Both the position numbers and the translations under genes were made by a program. Shown one piece after another: positions 1 to 10,200 of a stretch of DNA of 52,881 nucleotides. This stretch comes from DASRHG01 sp035650655 (GTDB lineage: Bacteria > Desulfobacterota > Binatia > DP-6), in contig DASRHG010000167.1 of the NCBI GenBank assembly GCA_035650655.1, forward strand, positions 1 through 52,881. Direction: 5' to 3'. The notes beneath the pieces were generated by a model. That model had not been told where the DNA came from, made no database searches, and saw only the letters and a list, made by a program, of their open reading frames with translations. Positions within the stretch are counted from its first letter, which is position 1. Each line of letters opens with the position of its first letter.

Positions 1-2477
1 GGCGCCGGTTCCGACTCCGCTGTGGGCACGGCCGACGCGGCTCTGAGCGCCTCGGCGGCCGCCCTTCTCAGAAGAAAGACACCCGCCTCGAACGCCACCT
101 CGTCGGCAGCAACGTTCTCCAGGAACCACACGCGCTCGAACGTGCCGTCGGCCTTCTTCCCGGATGCGAGCCCGAAATCCCCGCGCCCGACGAACTCGAC
201 GATCTTGCTCTTGAGCACCGCGTCCGGATCGACGAGCCGCGTGAGCGAGCCGTTGAGGAAGCTCTGTCGCAGGCTCGCGAGCGGCCAGGCACCCTCGCTC
301 TCGAGCGCGGGCGGCCAGTTGCGCTCGATGTAGCCGGCCCCGACCGACTCGTTGAGCAACGCCTCCGACTTGAGCGCCGCCAGCACGCGCCCGCACAGCG
401 TCTCGCCGCTCGACGAATGGCCGGCGCCGAGATCGATGACCTTGAGGCCGTCGGCTTCCTGCCCATCCGCGACGACCGCGAAGCGGAAGTCTCCCCACAC
501 TTCGTCCTTTGCGGCCTCCTCGGCGTCGCGCACCTTGGCTTGCAGGTCCGCGCGGTCGCTCCTGTCGAACTCCCCGCCGAGCGTGCCCTCCGCCACCTCC
601 CGCGCCACCCGCTTCCAGGCGAGCGACGTCTCGACCTTCTCGCGCAGATCTCGCCCCGGCTTCTTCAGGCACCAGACCAGCGCGCCCGGGTAGAGCCGCG
701 GCGACTTGCCTCGGTTCTTCGTCCACTCCGCGATCTGCACGCGCAGAGTCCCGCCACCCGACCATTCCGCTTCCGGGTCCACGACGACCAGCGAGAGCCG
801 AGGCGTGTCGGGAATCTCGGCGCCATCGTGCGGAAAGGCGACGACCGGGATGCTGGCCCCGCGGCGGAACTCGTCCTCGACGAGCTTGCGGATGGCCGGC
901 TTCACTTCCGTCTCGTCGTCGAGCGAGGCGCGCCGGTCGCTCACCACCTTCTTCAGCGTCGGCTGGTAGCCGATGCGGAAGCCGTCCGAGCCCACCTTGC
1001 GTACGAAGTAGGAGCGATCCTCGAGCGCGAACGCGGCGTTGTCGATCGAGGTCGTGTCGATCTCCGGCTCGCCCAGCGCGAAGCGCAGCTCGGGCAGGTG
1101 CGCCACCTTGTCCGTCTGCCCGCCGGAGGACTCGAAGAGGATCGCCGTGCTGACGCGGCGGTGGATGTCGCGCAGCGGTCCCTTCGTGTCGGCGTCGAGC
1201 GCCTTGCTGTGCGCCTGCTCGCCGGCGATGTCGGTGTCGATCGCCGCGACGAGCCGCGACTCGCCGAGCTGACCCAGCACGACGCTGCGGAAGCCGGGCT
1301 CCTCGAGCGGCGCCGAGCCGAGCGTGATGAGCGGCTCAGTGCGCGCCTTGCGGAAGGCGTCCTGCGCCGCGAGCGAGATCCACTGCGCCAGCATCGCGAG
1401 CGTGCCGCGCGTCTGCTGGTACTGCGGGAGCGACTGCCACTTCCGCTGGAACACCGACAGCGTCGCCGGGTGGAACGGGTAGCACCTCTCGAAGCGCCGC
1501 TGCAGGAACTCGCGCGCCTTGGCCTCGGTCGCAGCCGAGTCCACCGCCGTCCACTCCGGCGGGAGCTGCGCGCGGCGCTCGAAGCACCAATCCCCGAAGG
1601 CCTTGGCGACGTTGCGCCGGATCTTCTCGCTGCCGAGGTCCTCGAAAAGGCGGCGGCGCACCACCTCGCTGATCTCCGTCTCGTCGTTCGCGATGAGGTC
1701 CTTGGCGACGCGCCGCACGACCTTGGCGATCCTGTCCTGCCACTCCTGATCCCACTCGGTCATCTCGACCTGGCTCCGCGGCAGGGAGATCACGCACGCG
1801 CCGTGCGTCGTGCCCGTCGTCGCCACGGTCAGGTTCTGGATGAAGGCGTGGAACGACTCCGCGCCCGCCCGGTGGCGGTTCAAGTAGTTCAGCACCTCGT
1901 CGAAGAGGAGCAGCACCGGCGCCCCCGCGGCCCGGAACACCCGGGCGATGGACTCCGTCCCGGGCGGCGTGGTCTTCGCCGCGGGACCGAGCGCCTCGAC
2001 GCCCCGGTCGCCCGCGAGCTGCCGGGCGATGTCGATCCACGGCGTCTCGCGTCCCGGCTCCGGGTCCCACGCGTTGCCCACGAACACGGCGACCGTCGCC
2101 TGCGGCACCGACGAAATCCCGGCCTCGCGCACCAGATCCGCCACGCCGCTCATCCCGGCCACGGCGTCGCCGTTCTTCGCCAGGTGGTAGAGCGCCGTGA
2201 GCGTGTGCGTCTTGCCGCCGCCGAACTGAGTGATCAGCGTCAGCACCGGCGCCGTGTTGTCGGTGCGGCCGGAGAGCCGCCGCAGCACCATTCCGGCGTG
2301 CGCGAGGAGCGCGCGCGTGAAGCAGGTGCGCGCGAAGAACGGCTCGGGGTTGCGATAGTCGTCGGGCGCCATGCCGTTCACGACCTGCTCGAGCGCGATG
2401 GCGAACTCGTCGGGATTGAAGGAGCGCCCCTCGCGGACCTCCTTGCGCGGCGTGGCGACCTTGTACCAGGGTTCCAT
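1..2477 (-). CDS. DUF499-family ATPase of an anti-phage operon (3' end outside window)
   Basis: The frame stays open from the ATG at 2477 to the left edge, giving about 825 residues. The family is usually around 1000, so the C-terminus is missing only because the window ends. A Walker A motif, QFGGGKTHT, is at residues 84-92, and a Walker B-like VLLLFDEVLNY is near 188-198; both are typical of DUF499 (COG1483). The start is set by a strong Shine-Dalgarno, GGAGGAT, at 2487-2481, three bases before the ATG. The upstream DUF1156 methylase gene ends 16 bases earlier, so the two are surely cotranscribed. DUF499 and DUF1156 proteins are repeatedly paired in defence islands, and the ATPase is thought to work with the methylase or to sense invading DNA. 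The exact mechanism is not known to me. Family assignment is firm; the role is inference. Confidence 0.9.
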   Translation of the reverse strand, partial: MEPWYKVATPRKEVREGRSFNPDEFAIALEQVVNGMAPDDYRNPEPFFARTCFTRALLAHAGMVLRRLSGRTDNTAPVLTLITQFGGGKTHTLTALYHLAKNGDAVAGMSGVADLVREAGISSVPQATVAVFVGNAWDPEPGRETPWIDIARQLAGDRGVEALGPAAKTTPPGTESIARVFRAAGAPVLLLFDEVLNYLNRHRAGAESFHAFIQNLTVATTGTTHGACVISLPRSQVEMTEWDQEWQDRIAKVVRRVAKDLIANDETEISEVVRRRLFEDLGSEKIRRNVAKAFGDWCFERRAQLPPEWTAVDSAATEAKAREFLQRRFERCYPFHPATLSVFQRKWQSLPQYQQTRGTLAMLAQWISLAAQDAFRKARTEPLITLGSAPLEEPGFRSVVLGQLGESRLVAAIDTDIAGEQAHSKALDADTKGPLRDIHRRVSTAILFESSGGQTDKVAHLPELRFALGEPEIDTTSIDNAAFALEDRSYFVRKVGSDGFRIGYQPTLKKVVSDRRASLDDETEVKPAIRKLVEDEFRRGASIPVVAFPHDGAEIPDTPRLSLVVVDPEAEWSGGGTLRVQIAEWTKNRGKSPRLYPGALVWCLKKPGRDLREKVETSLAWKRVAREVAEGTLGGEFDRSDRADLQAKVRDAEEAAKDEVWGDFRFAVVADGQEADGLKVIDLGAGHSSSGETLCGRVLAALKSEALLNESVGAGYIERNWPPALESEGAWPLASLRQSFLNGSLTRLVDPDAVLKSKIVEFVGRGDFGLASGKKADGTFERVWFLENVAADEVAFEAGVFLLRRAAAEALRAASAVPTAESEPA

Positions 2478-2493
2478 TAGATCCTCCGGTCGT

Positions 2494-5400
2494 TCACCGC
2501 GGCACCGCGAGCAGCATCGCGTCGAGCAGGCGCTTCTCTTCGCTCCCCTTCGGGTAGAGCGCCGAGAGCGCGTTGGCGAGGCGCAGGAAGTCGGGGCCGC
2601 GGTCCTGCTCGGCCTCGAGCAGCGCGCGCAGCGCGTTGGTGCGGCCACCGGCCTGGAGCAGCATCGCGGCGTGCACGCGGTCGAGCGTCGTGGCTTCGCG
2701 CGCCGCGGCGAGGCTCTCGCCAGCGACGTCGGGTGCTGCGCGCCCGCCGCGGCCGCGCAGCCTGGGCGCCGCCGCCATCTCGGGGAAGAGCGTCCCCTGG
2801 AGTGGAATCGTCCCGAGCGCGGCGGCCTCTTCGAGGCGCGCGGCGACCGCGTGCGCGCCGTCCTCACCGAAGAGCTGCGTGGTGCGCTCGGCCACCGGCA
2901 GGAGACGCACGACGCCCTTCTTCGTCTCGACGACGCGCGTCTCCCACTTCGCGAGATCGACGCCGAGCGGCTGCGCGAAGCGGCGCACGACGTCGTAGAC
3001 CAGCGTGAAGCCCTTCGCTTTCCCGCGCGCGCCGCCGTCGTCGTCCTCGTCGTCGGCCGCCTCTTCGTCCTCGTCCTTGCCGCCCGAGTCGTCCGCGGCC
3101 TCGCCGTCGCTGGCCTGGAGCGTCCAGAGAAAGAGGGCCGTGAGGCGCGCGTCCTCCTCGAGCGCGCCAGCGACGCCGTTCCGAGCCCGCGCCTCCGCGG
3201 TGCCGAGCACGTTCTCGAGGGCGGTGCGGCCGACGACCTCCCAGACCTTCTCCAGATACTCGTCGAGCCTGACCTCCCGCCCTTCGGCGGTCTCGACCTT
3301 GGCGTAGCGGCTGAAGACCTCGAGCGCCGGCCCGATGCAGGCGAAGACGAGGTCCGCGCCGCGCACGCCCTCGCCCTGGAGGCGCTCCATCCAGTCGCCC
3401 ACGCGCCTCGGTAGCTCGCGGAGCACGTCGGCCCAGTCGCCGACGGGCGCGTCGTCGGGGCGGGGGCGGCAGATGAGGTGGACGCTGGTGGCGAGGGCTG
3501 CGGACTCCTGCGAGCGCAGGCGGCCGGGCCGCTCGGTGGCGATCGGCCACGAGCCGACGATGGTCCAGCCGCCGCGGATCATGCCGGAGAGGAGCGCTTC
3601 CCAGCCTTCGGTGGTCTTGTGGGCGAAGACGACCGAGCCAACACCATCCTCGCGCAGGACGCGACGGCCCTCGGCGAACGCCCGGGCCATCGTCTCCTCG
3701 AACCAGTCGCGGTCCTTGGCGCGGCCGTCGTCCTTCTTCGTCTCGTCCTGCACCGCCTCGCGCCTCTTGGGCGTCAGGGGATTCGTCGGGTCGTACGGGT
3801 CGCGCAAGAGCGGATGACCTGGCAGCGCGCGCTTGAGCCAGACGAGGAAGAAGTCGGAGAGGTCGGCGTAGGGAACAGCGTCGTAGTACGGAGGATCCGT
3901 GAACCACAGGTGGGCCGTCTCGTCCGGCAGTGGGTGATCAGTCGCGTCGGCGGCCTGCAATTGCCCGCTACGCGATCCCGGCCACGCCTCCACGACCCGC
4001 GCAGTCCAGTCGATTGCCCCGTCTAGGTTCCCTGACGCGTCCGACCACGGCACCGCTTCGGCGAAATCCCAGACGATCGGCAACGCCTGGCGGCCGAAGG
4101 TGCTCCTGACGAACTCCCCGGACTGAGCCCAGCTGACGATCGCACTCCCGTAGTCCGCGCACCGCCCGACGACCATGGCGGTGGTCGTGCGGATGGCGTC
4201 ATCTCCAGTTTGGGGCCGGTCATGCGCTGCTCGGGCTACAGTTCGCAGCGCCACCTTCTGCCGCGCCGTGAAGAGGTTGCCCCACTGGAGCATGCCGTAG
4301 CGCTGCACGCTGAACGCGCGGCCCGCCCCCGAGCCGCCACCGGCCGGCGTCGGCTCATCCGGCACCGGGCAGAGGCCCTGCTTCCCGCCGCGCTCCCACT
4401 CGGCGAGCATCGCCGCCACGCGCGCCTGCGCCTCGCGCACGGCCGCGTAGTCGCGCTCGGTCGGGAGCCGGTAGTGCCGCCCCGTCTCGCCCGGGCGGAG
4501 CGTCACCACCGCGAGGAGCCGCGCCCCGCCCGTGCGCCGGCCGTTGGCGTCGAAGATCACGTCCGCCCCGCCGCGCTCGGCGGCGAGCTGCGCGCGCACG
4601 CGCTCGGGCGGCAGCACGGCGCCGCAGCAGAGGCAGGTCGCCTTGGCGCGCGTCACCGTGCCGCCGGGCACCTCCTTCTCCGTCTTCGGCTCGAAGACCT
4701 CGAACTCGACACGTGGCGACTGTCCGTTGGGCCGTTCGACCCGGTGGCGGAGCGCCCGCCTGCGGCTCGCCTTCTTGCAGAGCCAGAACGAGCGCACGAG
4801 CGGGATCTCCGCGCCGCAGCCCGGCGCCTCGCAGCGCACCGTGCGCGCCCAGAGGTAGGCGATAGGCGTCCCACCGTCCGGGTCCTTCGGGTAGAGGTCG
4901 GCGAGCTCCCGCTCCGCCTGCCGCTTGATCTCCGCCCCGGCGCGGCGCAGCTCGTCGGCCAGCTTCGGCCCGTGCCGCGGGATGTCCTCGAGCATCACCT
5001 TGAGGATCAGGCACGCGACCGGGTTGAGATCGCTCGCGAACGCCTCGCAGCCGAGCCGCAGCGCCTCGAGCGGGATCGACCCGCCGCCCGCGAAGGGATC
5101 CACCACCAGCGGCGGCTCGTACGTGCCGCCGTCGGCCGGCGCGTGCGCCGCCTTCACCAGCGCCCGGCTCACCTCGAGATACGTGCGGTCCGCGGCGAGG
5201 TCCCAGTTCGCGAAGTCGCCGATGAAGCGCAAGAGCGCCGCCCGCAGCTCCGCGTCCGTCGTCCCCGGATTGCAGCCGCCCACCTCGCGGAGTCGCCTGC
5301 GCGCCTCGGCCTTGAACTCCGCCGGACACAAGGGATCGCACGGGTCCGGCCAGAGCAGGCCGAGGAGCACCGCCCGGCTCGATGCCAGCGGCCGCCGTGC

Positions 5401-5523
5401 CCACCACAGGTGGAGCGTCGACGGATGCCCGTGCCGGATCGACTTCTCGCGCGCCGCGTGCTTGCTCACCTCGGCGATCGGGAAGTCCACCTCGGCGAGG
5501 CGCTTGCAGCCCTTGGGGATCAT
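2494..5523 (-). CDS. DUF1156-family DNA adenine-specific methyltransferase
   Basis: This is a 1009-residue protein. The N-terminus has the DUF1156 signature (HLWWARRPLASSRA, about residues 38-51). The SAM-binding motif DPFAGGGS is at 142-149, and the amino-methylase catalytic motif DPPY is at 543-546. That order and the long spacer fit COG1743 methylases. Two CxxC-type pairs in the spacer (around 231-236 and 297-300) may bind zinc. It should methylate adenine in host DNA and mark self within a restriction-like system. The ATG overlaps the stop of the upstream TOPRIM-like gene by 4 bases, and the DUF499 gene follows after 16 bases. A low-complexity acidic stretch lies in the C-terminal third. 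The target sequence cannot be read from here. Confidence 0.92.
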   Translation of the reverse strand: MIPKGCKRLAEVDFPIAEVSKHAAREKSIRHGHPSTLHLWWARRPLASSRAVLLGLLWPDPCDPLCPAEFKAEARRRLREVGGCNPGTTDAELRAALLRFIGDFANWDLAADRTYLEVSRALVKAAHAPADGGTYEPPLVVDPFAGGGSIPLEALRLGCEAFASDLNPVACLILKVMLEDIPRHGPKLADELRRAGAEIKRQAERELADLYPKDPDGGTPIAYLWARTVRCEAPGCGAEIPLVRSFWLCKKASRRRALRHRVERPNGQSPRVEFEVFEPKTEKEVPGGTVTRAKATCLCCGAVLPPERVRAQLAAERGGADVIFDANGRRTGGARLLAVVTLRPGETGRHYRLPTERDYAAVREAQARVAAMLAEWERGGKQGLCPVPDEPTPAGGGSGAGRAFSVQRYGMLQWGNLFTARQKVALRTVARAAHDRPQTGDDAIRTTTAMVVGRCADYGSAIVSWAQSGEFVRSTFGRQALPIVWDFAEAVPWSDASGNLDGAIDWTARVVEAWPGSRSGQLQAADATDHPLPDETAHLWFTDPPYYDAVPYADLSDFFLVWLKRALPGHPLLRDPYDPTNPLTPKRREAVQDETKKDDGRAKDRDWFEETMARAFAEGRRVLREDGVGSVVFAHKTTEGWEALLSGMIRGGWTIVGSWPIATERPGRLRSQESAALATSVHLICRPRPDDAPVGDWADVLRELPRRVGDWMERLQGEGVRGADLVFACIGPALEVFSRYAKVETAEGREVRLDEYLEKVWEVVGRTALENVLGTAEARARNGVAGALEEDARLTALFLWTLQASDGEAADDSGGKDEDEEAADDEDDDGGARGKAKGFTLVYDVVRRFAQPLGVDLAKWETRVVETKKGVVRLLPVAERTTQLFGEDGAHAVAARLEEAAALGTIPLQGTLFPEMAAAPRLRGRGGRAAPDVAGESLAAAREATTLDRVHAAMLLQAGGRTNALRALLEAEQDRGPDFLRLANALSALYPKGSEEKRLLDAMLLAVPR

Positions 5524-6125
5524 GCGGCGCTCTCGATCAGCCGCTGGAGGCAGGCGATCGCTCGACGCAGGCTCTCGGCTCCCTGCGCGGCTACTTCGGG
5601 ACGCCAGTGACTCTCGACGTATTCGATCAGGCGTGCGGCGTACGCGGGACCGACGGAGCGACCGCTGCCCTCGCGCGGCACCATGTCCGCGCGGACGTCC
5701 TTCCGTCGCGATCTGCGCGCGAGGTTGACCATCTCGACCTTCGCGTTCTGGAGAGCTTCGGGGTCGGCAGGAGCCCGGCTCTGCGCGATGCCAAGGTACT
5801 TCGCCAGCGCCTCTCGGTCTGCCATGAGCCAGGCCTCGACTTGGCGCACGGCGACACGGAAGCAGAGCTGAGGCGCCGGCGCGGCCAACCAGCTCTCCCG
5901 CAGCGGTGGCGCGCAGTCTGCGTCTCCGTTCAAGTCGACCAGCACGAACCAGGGTGCGTGCCGGGCTGCCTTGTTGTAGCCGCCGATCTTGTCGCGCAGC
6001 GCGGACTTGCCCTGCTTGCCATAGACCGCACCGGGACTACCACCCGCGTGGGCAATGAGCCGACGTGCAACGGCTTCGTCCACGATCCCTTCCACAGCTG
6101 CGGAGATGATCACCGGTTCGGGCAT
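5520..6125 (-). CDS. TOPRIM-like small protein (DUF4276/RloB-like), partner of the AAA ATPase
   Basis: The protein has 201 residues, starting at the ATG at 6125, two bases after the stop of the upstream ATPase gene; longer readings of this frame only shadow that gene. Near the N-terminus is a VEG motif with a conserved-looking Glu, followed by FVLVDLNGD in the middle. That layout (Glu, then Asp-x-x-x-Asp after a hydrophobic strand) resembles TOPRIM-type metal-binding proteins such as RloB and DUF4276. Those families are usually encoded beside an ABC-type AAA ATPase, as here. In OLD nucleases the ATPase and TOPRIM parts form one chain, so this gene may supply the nuclease half in trans. I am fairly sure of the ATPase-partner class and less sure of the exact Pfam family or of nuclease activity. 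Confidence 0.7.
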   Translation of the reverse strand: MPEPVIISAAVEGIVDEAVARRLIAHAGGSPGAVYGKQGKSALRDKIGGYNKAARHAPWFVLVDLNGDADCAPPLRESWLAAPAPQLCFRVAVRQVEAWLMADREALAKYLGIAQSRAPADPEALQNAKVEMVNLARRSRRKDVRADMVPREGSGRSVGPAYAARLIEYVESHWRPEVAAQGAESLRRAIACLQRLIESAA

Positions 6126-6127
6126 GC

Positions 6128-7261
6128 TCACGCATCTCCGAACAGGGTGAGTTGTCCGACCTCCGCCGGACGGGTCTTCGGAATCACGGCGTCGGCCAGC
6201 GACAACCCACCCTCGAGGAGGTCGCGGATGTCTCGATGCGAGCCCGCCGTCGTGACCTCGGTGCCCTCGCTCTTGGGAACGAGGAGCAGAACCTCGTCGA
6301 GCCCGATTCCCTCGTCTCGAAGCAAGTCCGGAGAATGCGTGCTGAGAAGAATCTGGCGTCCCGTTCGGCGTTGGACGCGGGCCAGCATCTGCGGCAGGAC
6401 GCGCACGATGTCGGGGTGCAGTGAAAGCTCCGGCTCCTCGAGGAGCAGCGGTCCCTCCTTGTCCATGGCCACCCACAGGAGCCCCATCAGACGAAGCGTG
6501 CCGTCGGAGAACTGTTCCTCGGTCTGCCACGCACCCCGCGGACGCCAGTGCTGGTACCTGCCGCGCAGGTGCGGCGTCCCGCGCGGGTCGCGAGTCAGCT
6601 CGATCTCCTCGAGCTGCGGCACCGCGACACGCAGCACTTCCTGAATCCGCTCGAGCCGCGCCTTCCGAGTACGCTCCGGCGTCCTCGCAACCTGCTCCAG
6701 GAAGTCGCCGCCGAAGGGATCGTTCGTGCGCCCGACCGAGCGATCGGGCTCCCGCACGAGCTGCGGCACGATGTGTAGGTAACGGATGCTCGCGAAGAAC
6801 GACGCCAGCGCGCGGAACGGCTGGTTGACGTTGACCTGCTCGAGGTACGTCTGCGTGAGCCGCGTCGGGTCGTCCGCGTCTTCGTCCGTCGGCCGCTCGA
6901 GTAGACTCTGGCTCCCACGGCGAACACGCTCCGTTCGTACCATCGGCCGGCGCTGGTTGTCTTGGTAGAACGAGAGCCCGTAGTCCCATCGATCCGTGTC
7001 GTCTTCCACCGTGATGGCGATGGTGACATCCGGGTAGCGTCGCGCCGCGAGGCACCGGATGGCGGTCACGCCGCCGCGTCGGCCGACGGCCGCCTGAAAG
7101 CCGCCACCGGTCGACGCGAGGTCTCGGAGAAATCGAAACGCGTCCAGGAAGTTCGACTTGCCCGACGCATTGGGGCCGACCAGGAAGACGCGATCGCGGA
7201 TCTCCGCATCCAGCTGGGCGAAGTTCTTCCAGTTCTTCAGCGTGATCTTCCTGATCTTCAT
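6128..7261 (-). CDS. ABC-type AAA ATPase (AAA_21, OLD/RloA-like)
   Basis: This 377-residue protein has Walker A GPNASGKS at residues 29-36, an ABC-signature-like SDGTLR about 10-15 residues before a Walker B LLLEEPELSLHP (about 272-283), and a switch-histidine segment STHS near 308-311. These are the marks of the AAA_21/DUF2813 ATPases related to OLD, RecF and RloA. It ends soon after the ATPase core and has no TOPRIM domain of its own. The ATG at 7261 overlaps the helicase stop by 4 bases, and the TOPRIM-like gene begins two bases after its own stop. It probably acts as the ATP-driven sensor or regulator of that partner. Base composition is less GC-rich than in the chromosomal genes to the right; the 60 bases at 6301-6360 count 35 G+C. 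Confidence 0.88.
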   Translation of the reverse strand: MKIRKITLKNWKNFAQLDAEIRDRVFLVGPNASGKSNFLDAFRFLRDLASTGGGFQAAVGRRGGVTAIRCLAARRYPDVTIAITVEDDTDRWDYGLSFYQDNQRRPMVRTERVRRGSQSLLERPTDEDADDPTRLTQTYLEQVNVNQPFRALASFFASIRYLHIVPQLVREPDRSVGRTNDPFGGDFLEQVARTPERTRKARLERIQEVLRVAVPQLEEIELTRDPRGTPHLRGRYQHWRPRGAWQTEEQFSDGTLRLMGLLWVAMDKEGPLLLEEPELSLHPDIVRVLPQMLARVQRRTGRQILLSTHSPDLLRDEGIGLDEVLLLVPKSEGTEVTTAGSHRDIRDLLEGGLSLADAVIPKTRPAEVGQLTLFGDA

Positions 7262-10200
7262 GCCTTGCCTCCGTACGGCGGCGAGTCCTCGCGGACCTGC
7301 ATCGGCTGCTTCATCGCGTCCACCGACAGGTAGTAATGCGCGACCTTGGTCACCTCGTTCCAGTCGAGCCGCGCCGGGTCGCGGATCGGCTCCTGGAGCA
7401 CCGGGGTCGTGTCGCAGCTCGTGACGACGTAGAGCCAGAAGCAGTCGCGGCGGTCCTCGGCGACGCGGCGCTCGTTGGGTGTCAGCAGCACCGTTCCCGT
7501 GGCGGCGCCGAGACCCTTCACCTCGATTAGGCGCAGCTCGCCCGAGGCGAGGTCGAGGCTGGTCACGTCGTAGCCGAGGTTCTTCTCGGAGACGTCGTAG
7601 ACCTGCCGGCCCTGCGCCCGCTCGTGCTCCATGACCACGCGCATCGCGACGGCTTCGGTCTCGAAGCTGGGCTTGAGCCGGCGCACGTCGGGCGCCTCGC
7701 GCTCGGGGTGCGGGAGCACGAGGACGCTGGTGAGCCGCTCGACGGCCTGCAGCGTGAGCGCGCGCTGGCGCTCGAGATCGGCGCGGCGCCGCTCGCGGCG
7801 CGCGAGCAGCTCCGCGTGGCGCGCCTCGGCCATCGCGAGGCGGCCTTCGGCGCCGGCGAGCTTCTGCTCGACGTCGGATGCCGCGCGCCCGATCTCCTCG
7901 TCGGCGCGTTGGAGCAGCTCCGTGAGCGACAGCTCGACGTGCGCAGCGATCCGTTCGACCTCGCTCAGCCGGTCGGCACGTGCCTCCTCGAGAAACGGGG
8001 CGAGCGCGTGCTCGTGCAGCCAGGCCGTGGCCTCGGGAAGCTGCGCAACCGGGGGAAGCTCGGCGGGCGCCTCGGCGGGAACGAAGTTGCCCAGCAGCCC
8101 CGGCTCCTGGAGCCGCGGCTCGCCCCGCTCGCCGATCTCCAAGGCGAAGAGCCGCTCGTGCACCACGTGGCCGAGCCCATCCACGATGCGCGCGCGATAG
8201 AAGTCGATGCGCGCCGGGGCCTCGTGCTGAAGGGAATGGAAGGTGGCGCCCTTGCCGAGCTCGGCCGCCGCACGCGCCTGGGTGTGGCGCCGCACGGCCT
8301 CGAAGAGGGGATGACCGGGCGTCACCCATTCGAGCTTCTCCGTCTCGGCCGTGTCGCGATCGGTGGAGCAGCGCGGGTAGCGGTCCGCGAGGGCGGGCAG
8401 CTTCCAATCGGCTTCTTGCTCGTACTGGCGCAGCACCGGCGGCGTGCGCGCCGGCTCGAAGGCGTGGGGGACCGTCGGCACGGGCTTCAGCGTCCACGGC
8501 ACGAACTCGGCCGCCTCGCGCAGGAAGCGTGCGATGGTCTCCGGCACGACGCGCCGCTCCTGCGCGCGGGCGCGCCGCTCGATCAGCATCTCCAGATTGA
8601 GCTTCTTGCTCGCCAGGCCCTCCAGCGCGTTCTGGCAGATCGCGCGGAACTGCTGCTCGTCCACGTTGCGCAGCAGGCGATCCTCGAGGTCGGCGTCGCC
8701 GAGCCGTCCCGAGTAGTAGTCGCGCAGCACGCGCTCGACCCGGGCAGCGGGCAGCACCTCGCCGACCACGTTGAACACGGCGTCGTCATCGAGCGCGTCG
8801 CGGATCTCCTGGAGCTTCTCGAGCAGGCGCTGAAGCACCTTGCCCTCGATGGTGTTGGTCGCCACGAAGTTGAAGATCAGGCAGTCCTTGCGCTGGCCGT
8901 AGCGGTGGATGCGCCCCATGCGCTGCTCGAGCCGGTTCGGGTTCCAGGGAATGTCGTAGTTGAAGAGGATGTTGCAGACTTGGAGGTTGATGCCCTCGCC
9001 GGCGGCTTCGGTGGCGACCAGCACCTGGATGGCGCCCTCCCTGAACTGCTGCTCCGCCCAGAGGCGCGTGCCGGGCTCGTCGCGTGAGCCCGGCTTCATG
9101 CCGCCGTGGATGAACCCGACCCGGAAGCCCCATTGCTTCAGGCGCTCCACCAGATAGTCGAGCGTGTCCTTGAACTCCGTGAAGAGGAGCAGGCGCTGCT
9201 CGGAGTGGTCGAAGAAGCCTTCCTTCTGGAGGAGCGCCTTGAGCTCCGAGAGCTTGGCCTCCGCGCCGGAATCCTCGACCGCCTGCGCCTCCGCGGCCAG
9301 ACGGCGCAGCTCTTGCACCTCGTGCCGGACCTGATCGGCGTTGGCTGCGAGCGTGACCGCTTCGAGCATCTGCTCGAGGCGCTCACGCTCGCCCTCTTCC
9401 ATCTCCTCCAGCTCCTCGGGGTCGGGGAGATCGGGGGGCGCCAAACGTACGAGATCCTGCGCGCGCTCGAGCCCCTCCTCCAACCGTCGCGCGCGATTCT
9501 CCAGCGACCGGCGCATCGCGAACGTGCTCGACGCGAGGCGGCGCTGGTAGAGGGACATCAGGAAGCCGATCGCGCGGGCACGCGGGTCCTCGCCCTCCGC
9601 CGCCGCGCGCGCGCTCTCCCGCTTCACGAAGCGCGTGACGTTCCGGTAGAGCTCGAGCTCGGCGCCGTCGATCTGGAAGTCGACGGTATGCGGAATGCGC
9701 TTCGTGAAGATCGGCCGCGCGGCCCAGGAGCCGTCCGCGCGACGCTCGGGGAAGTAGACCATGGCCTCCTTCGTCCGGCGCAGATAGAAGGGCGCCCGGC
9801 GCCGGTTCATCGCCTCGCGGATCGACTTGACGTCCGCGTAGGCGTCCGCGTCGAGGAGCTGCAGGAACAGGCTGAAGTTCTGCGGATCGCCCTTGTGCGG
9901 CGTTGCCGTGAGCAGCAGCATGTGGTCCGAGGTGTCCCGGAGCAGCTCGCCGAGCCTGTAGCGCAGGCTCTTGTGCGACTCGTCCGACGCGGACATGCGG
10001 TGAGCCTCGTCCACGATGACGAGGTCCCAGTGGACCTGCCGCAGGCCCGGAAGGATCTCGCCGCGCTTCGCGAGGTCGAGCGAGGTGATGACACGGCTTC
10101 TCTCCATCCACTGGTTGACGCCGAACTGCTCGCGGATGTCCTGACCCTTCATGACCAGGAACTTCGCGTCGAACTTCTCCTTCAGCTCGCGCTGCCACTG

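Noticed and set aside
417..2480. Long plus-strand open frame (687 codons) over the DUF499 gene
   Set aside because: It is the antisense shadow of a clear DUF499 ATPase: Arg- and Leu-rich with no known motif, as expected opposite a GC-rich gene.
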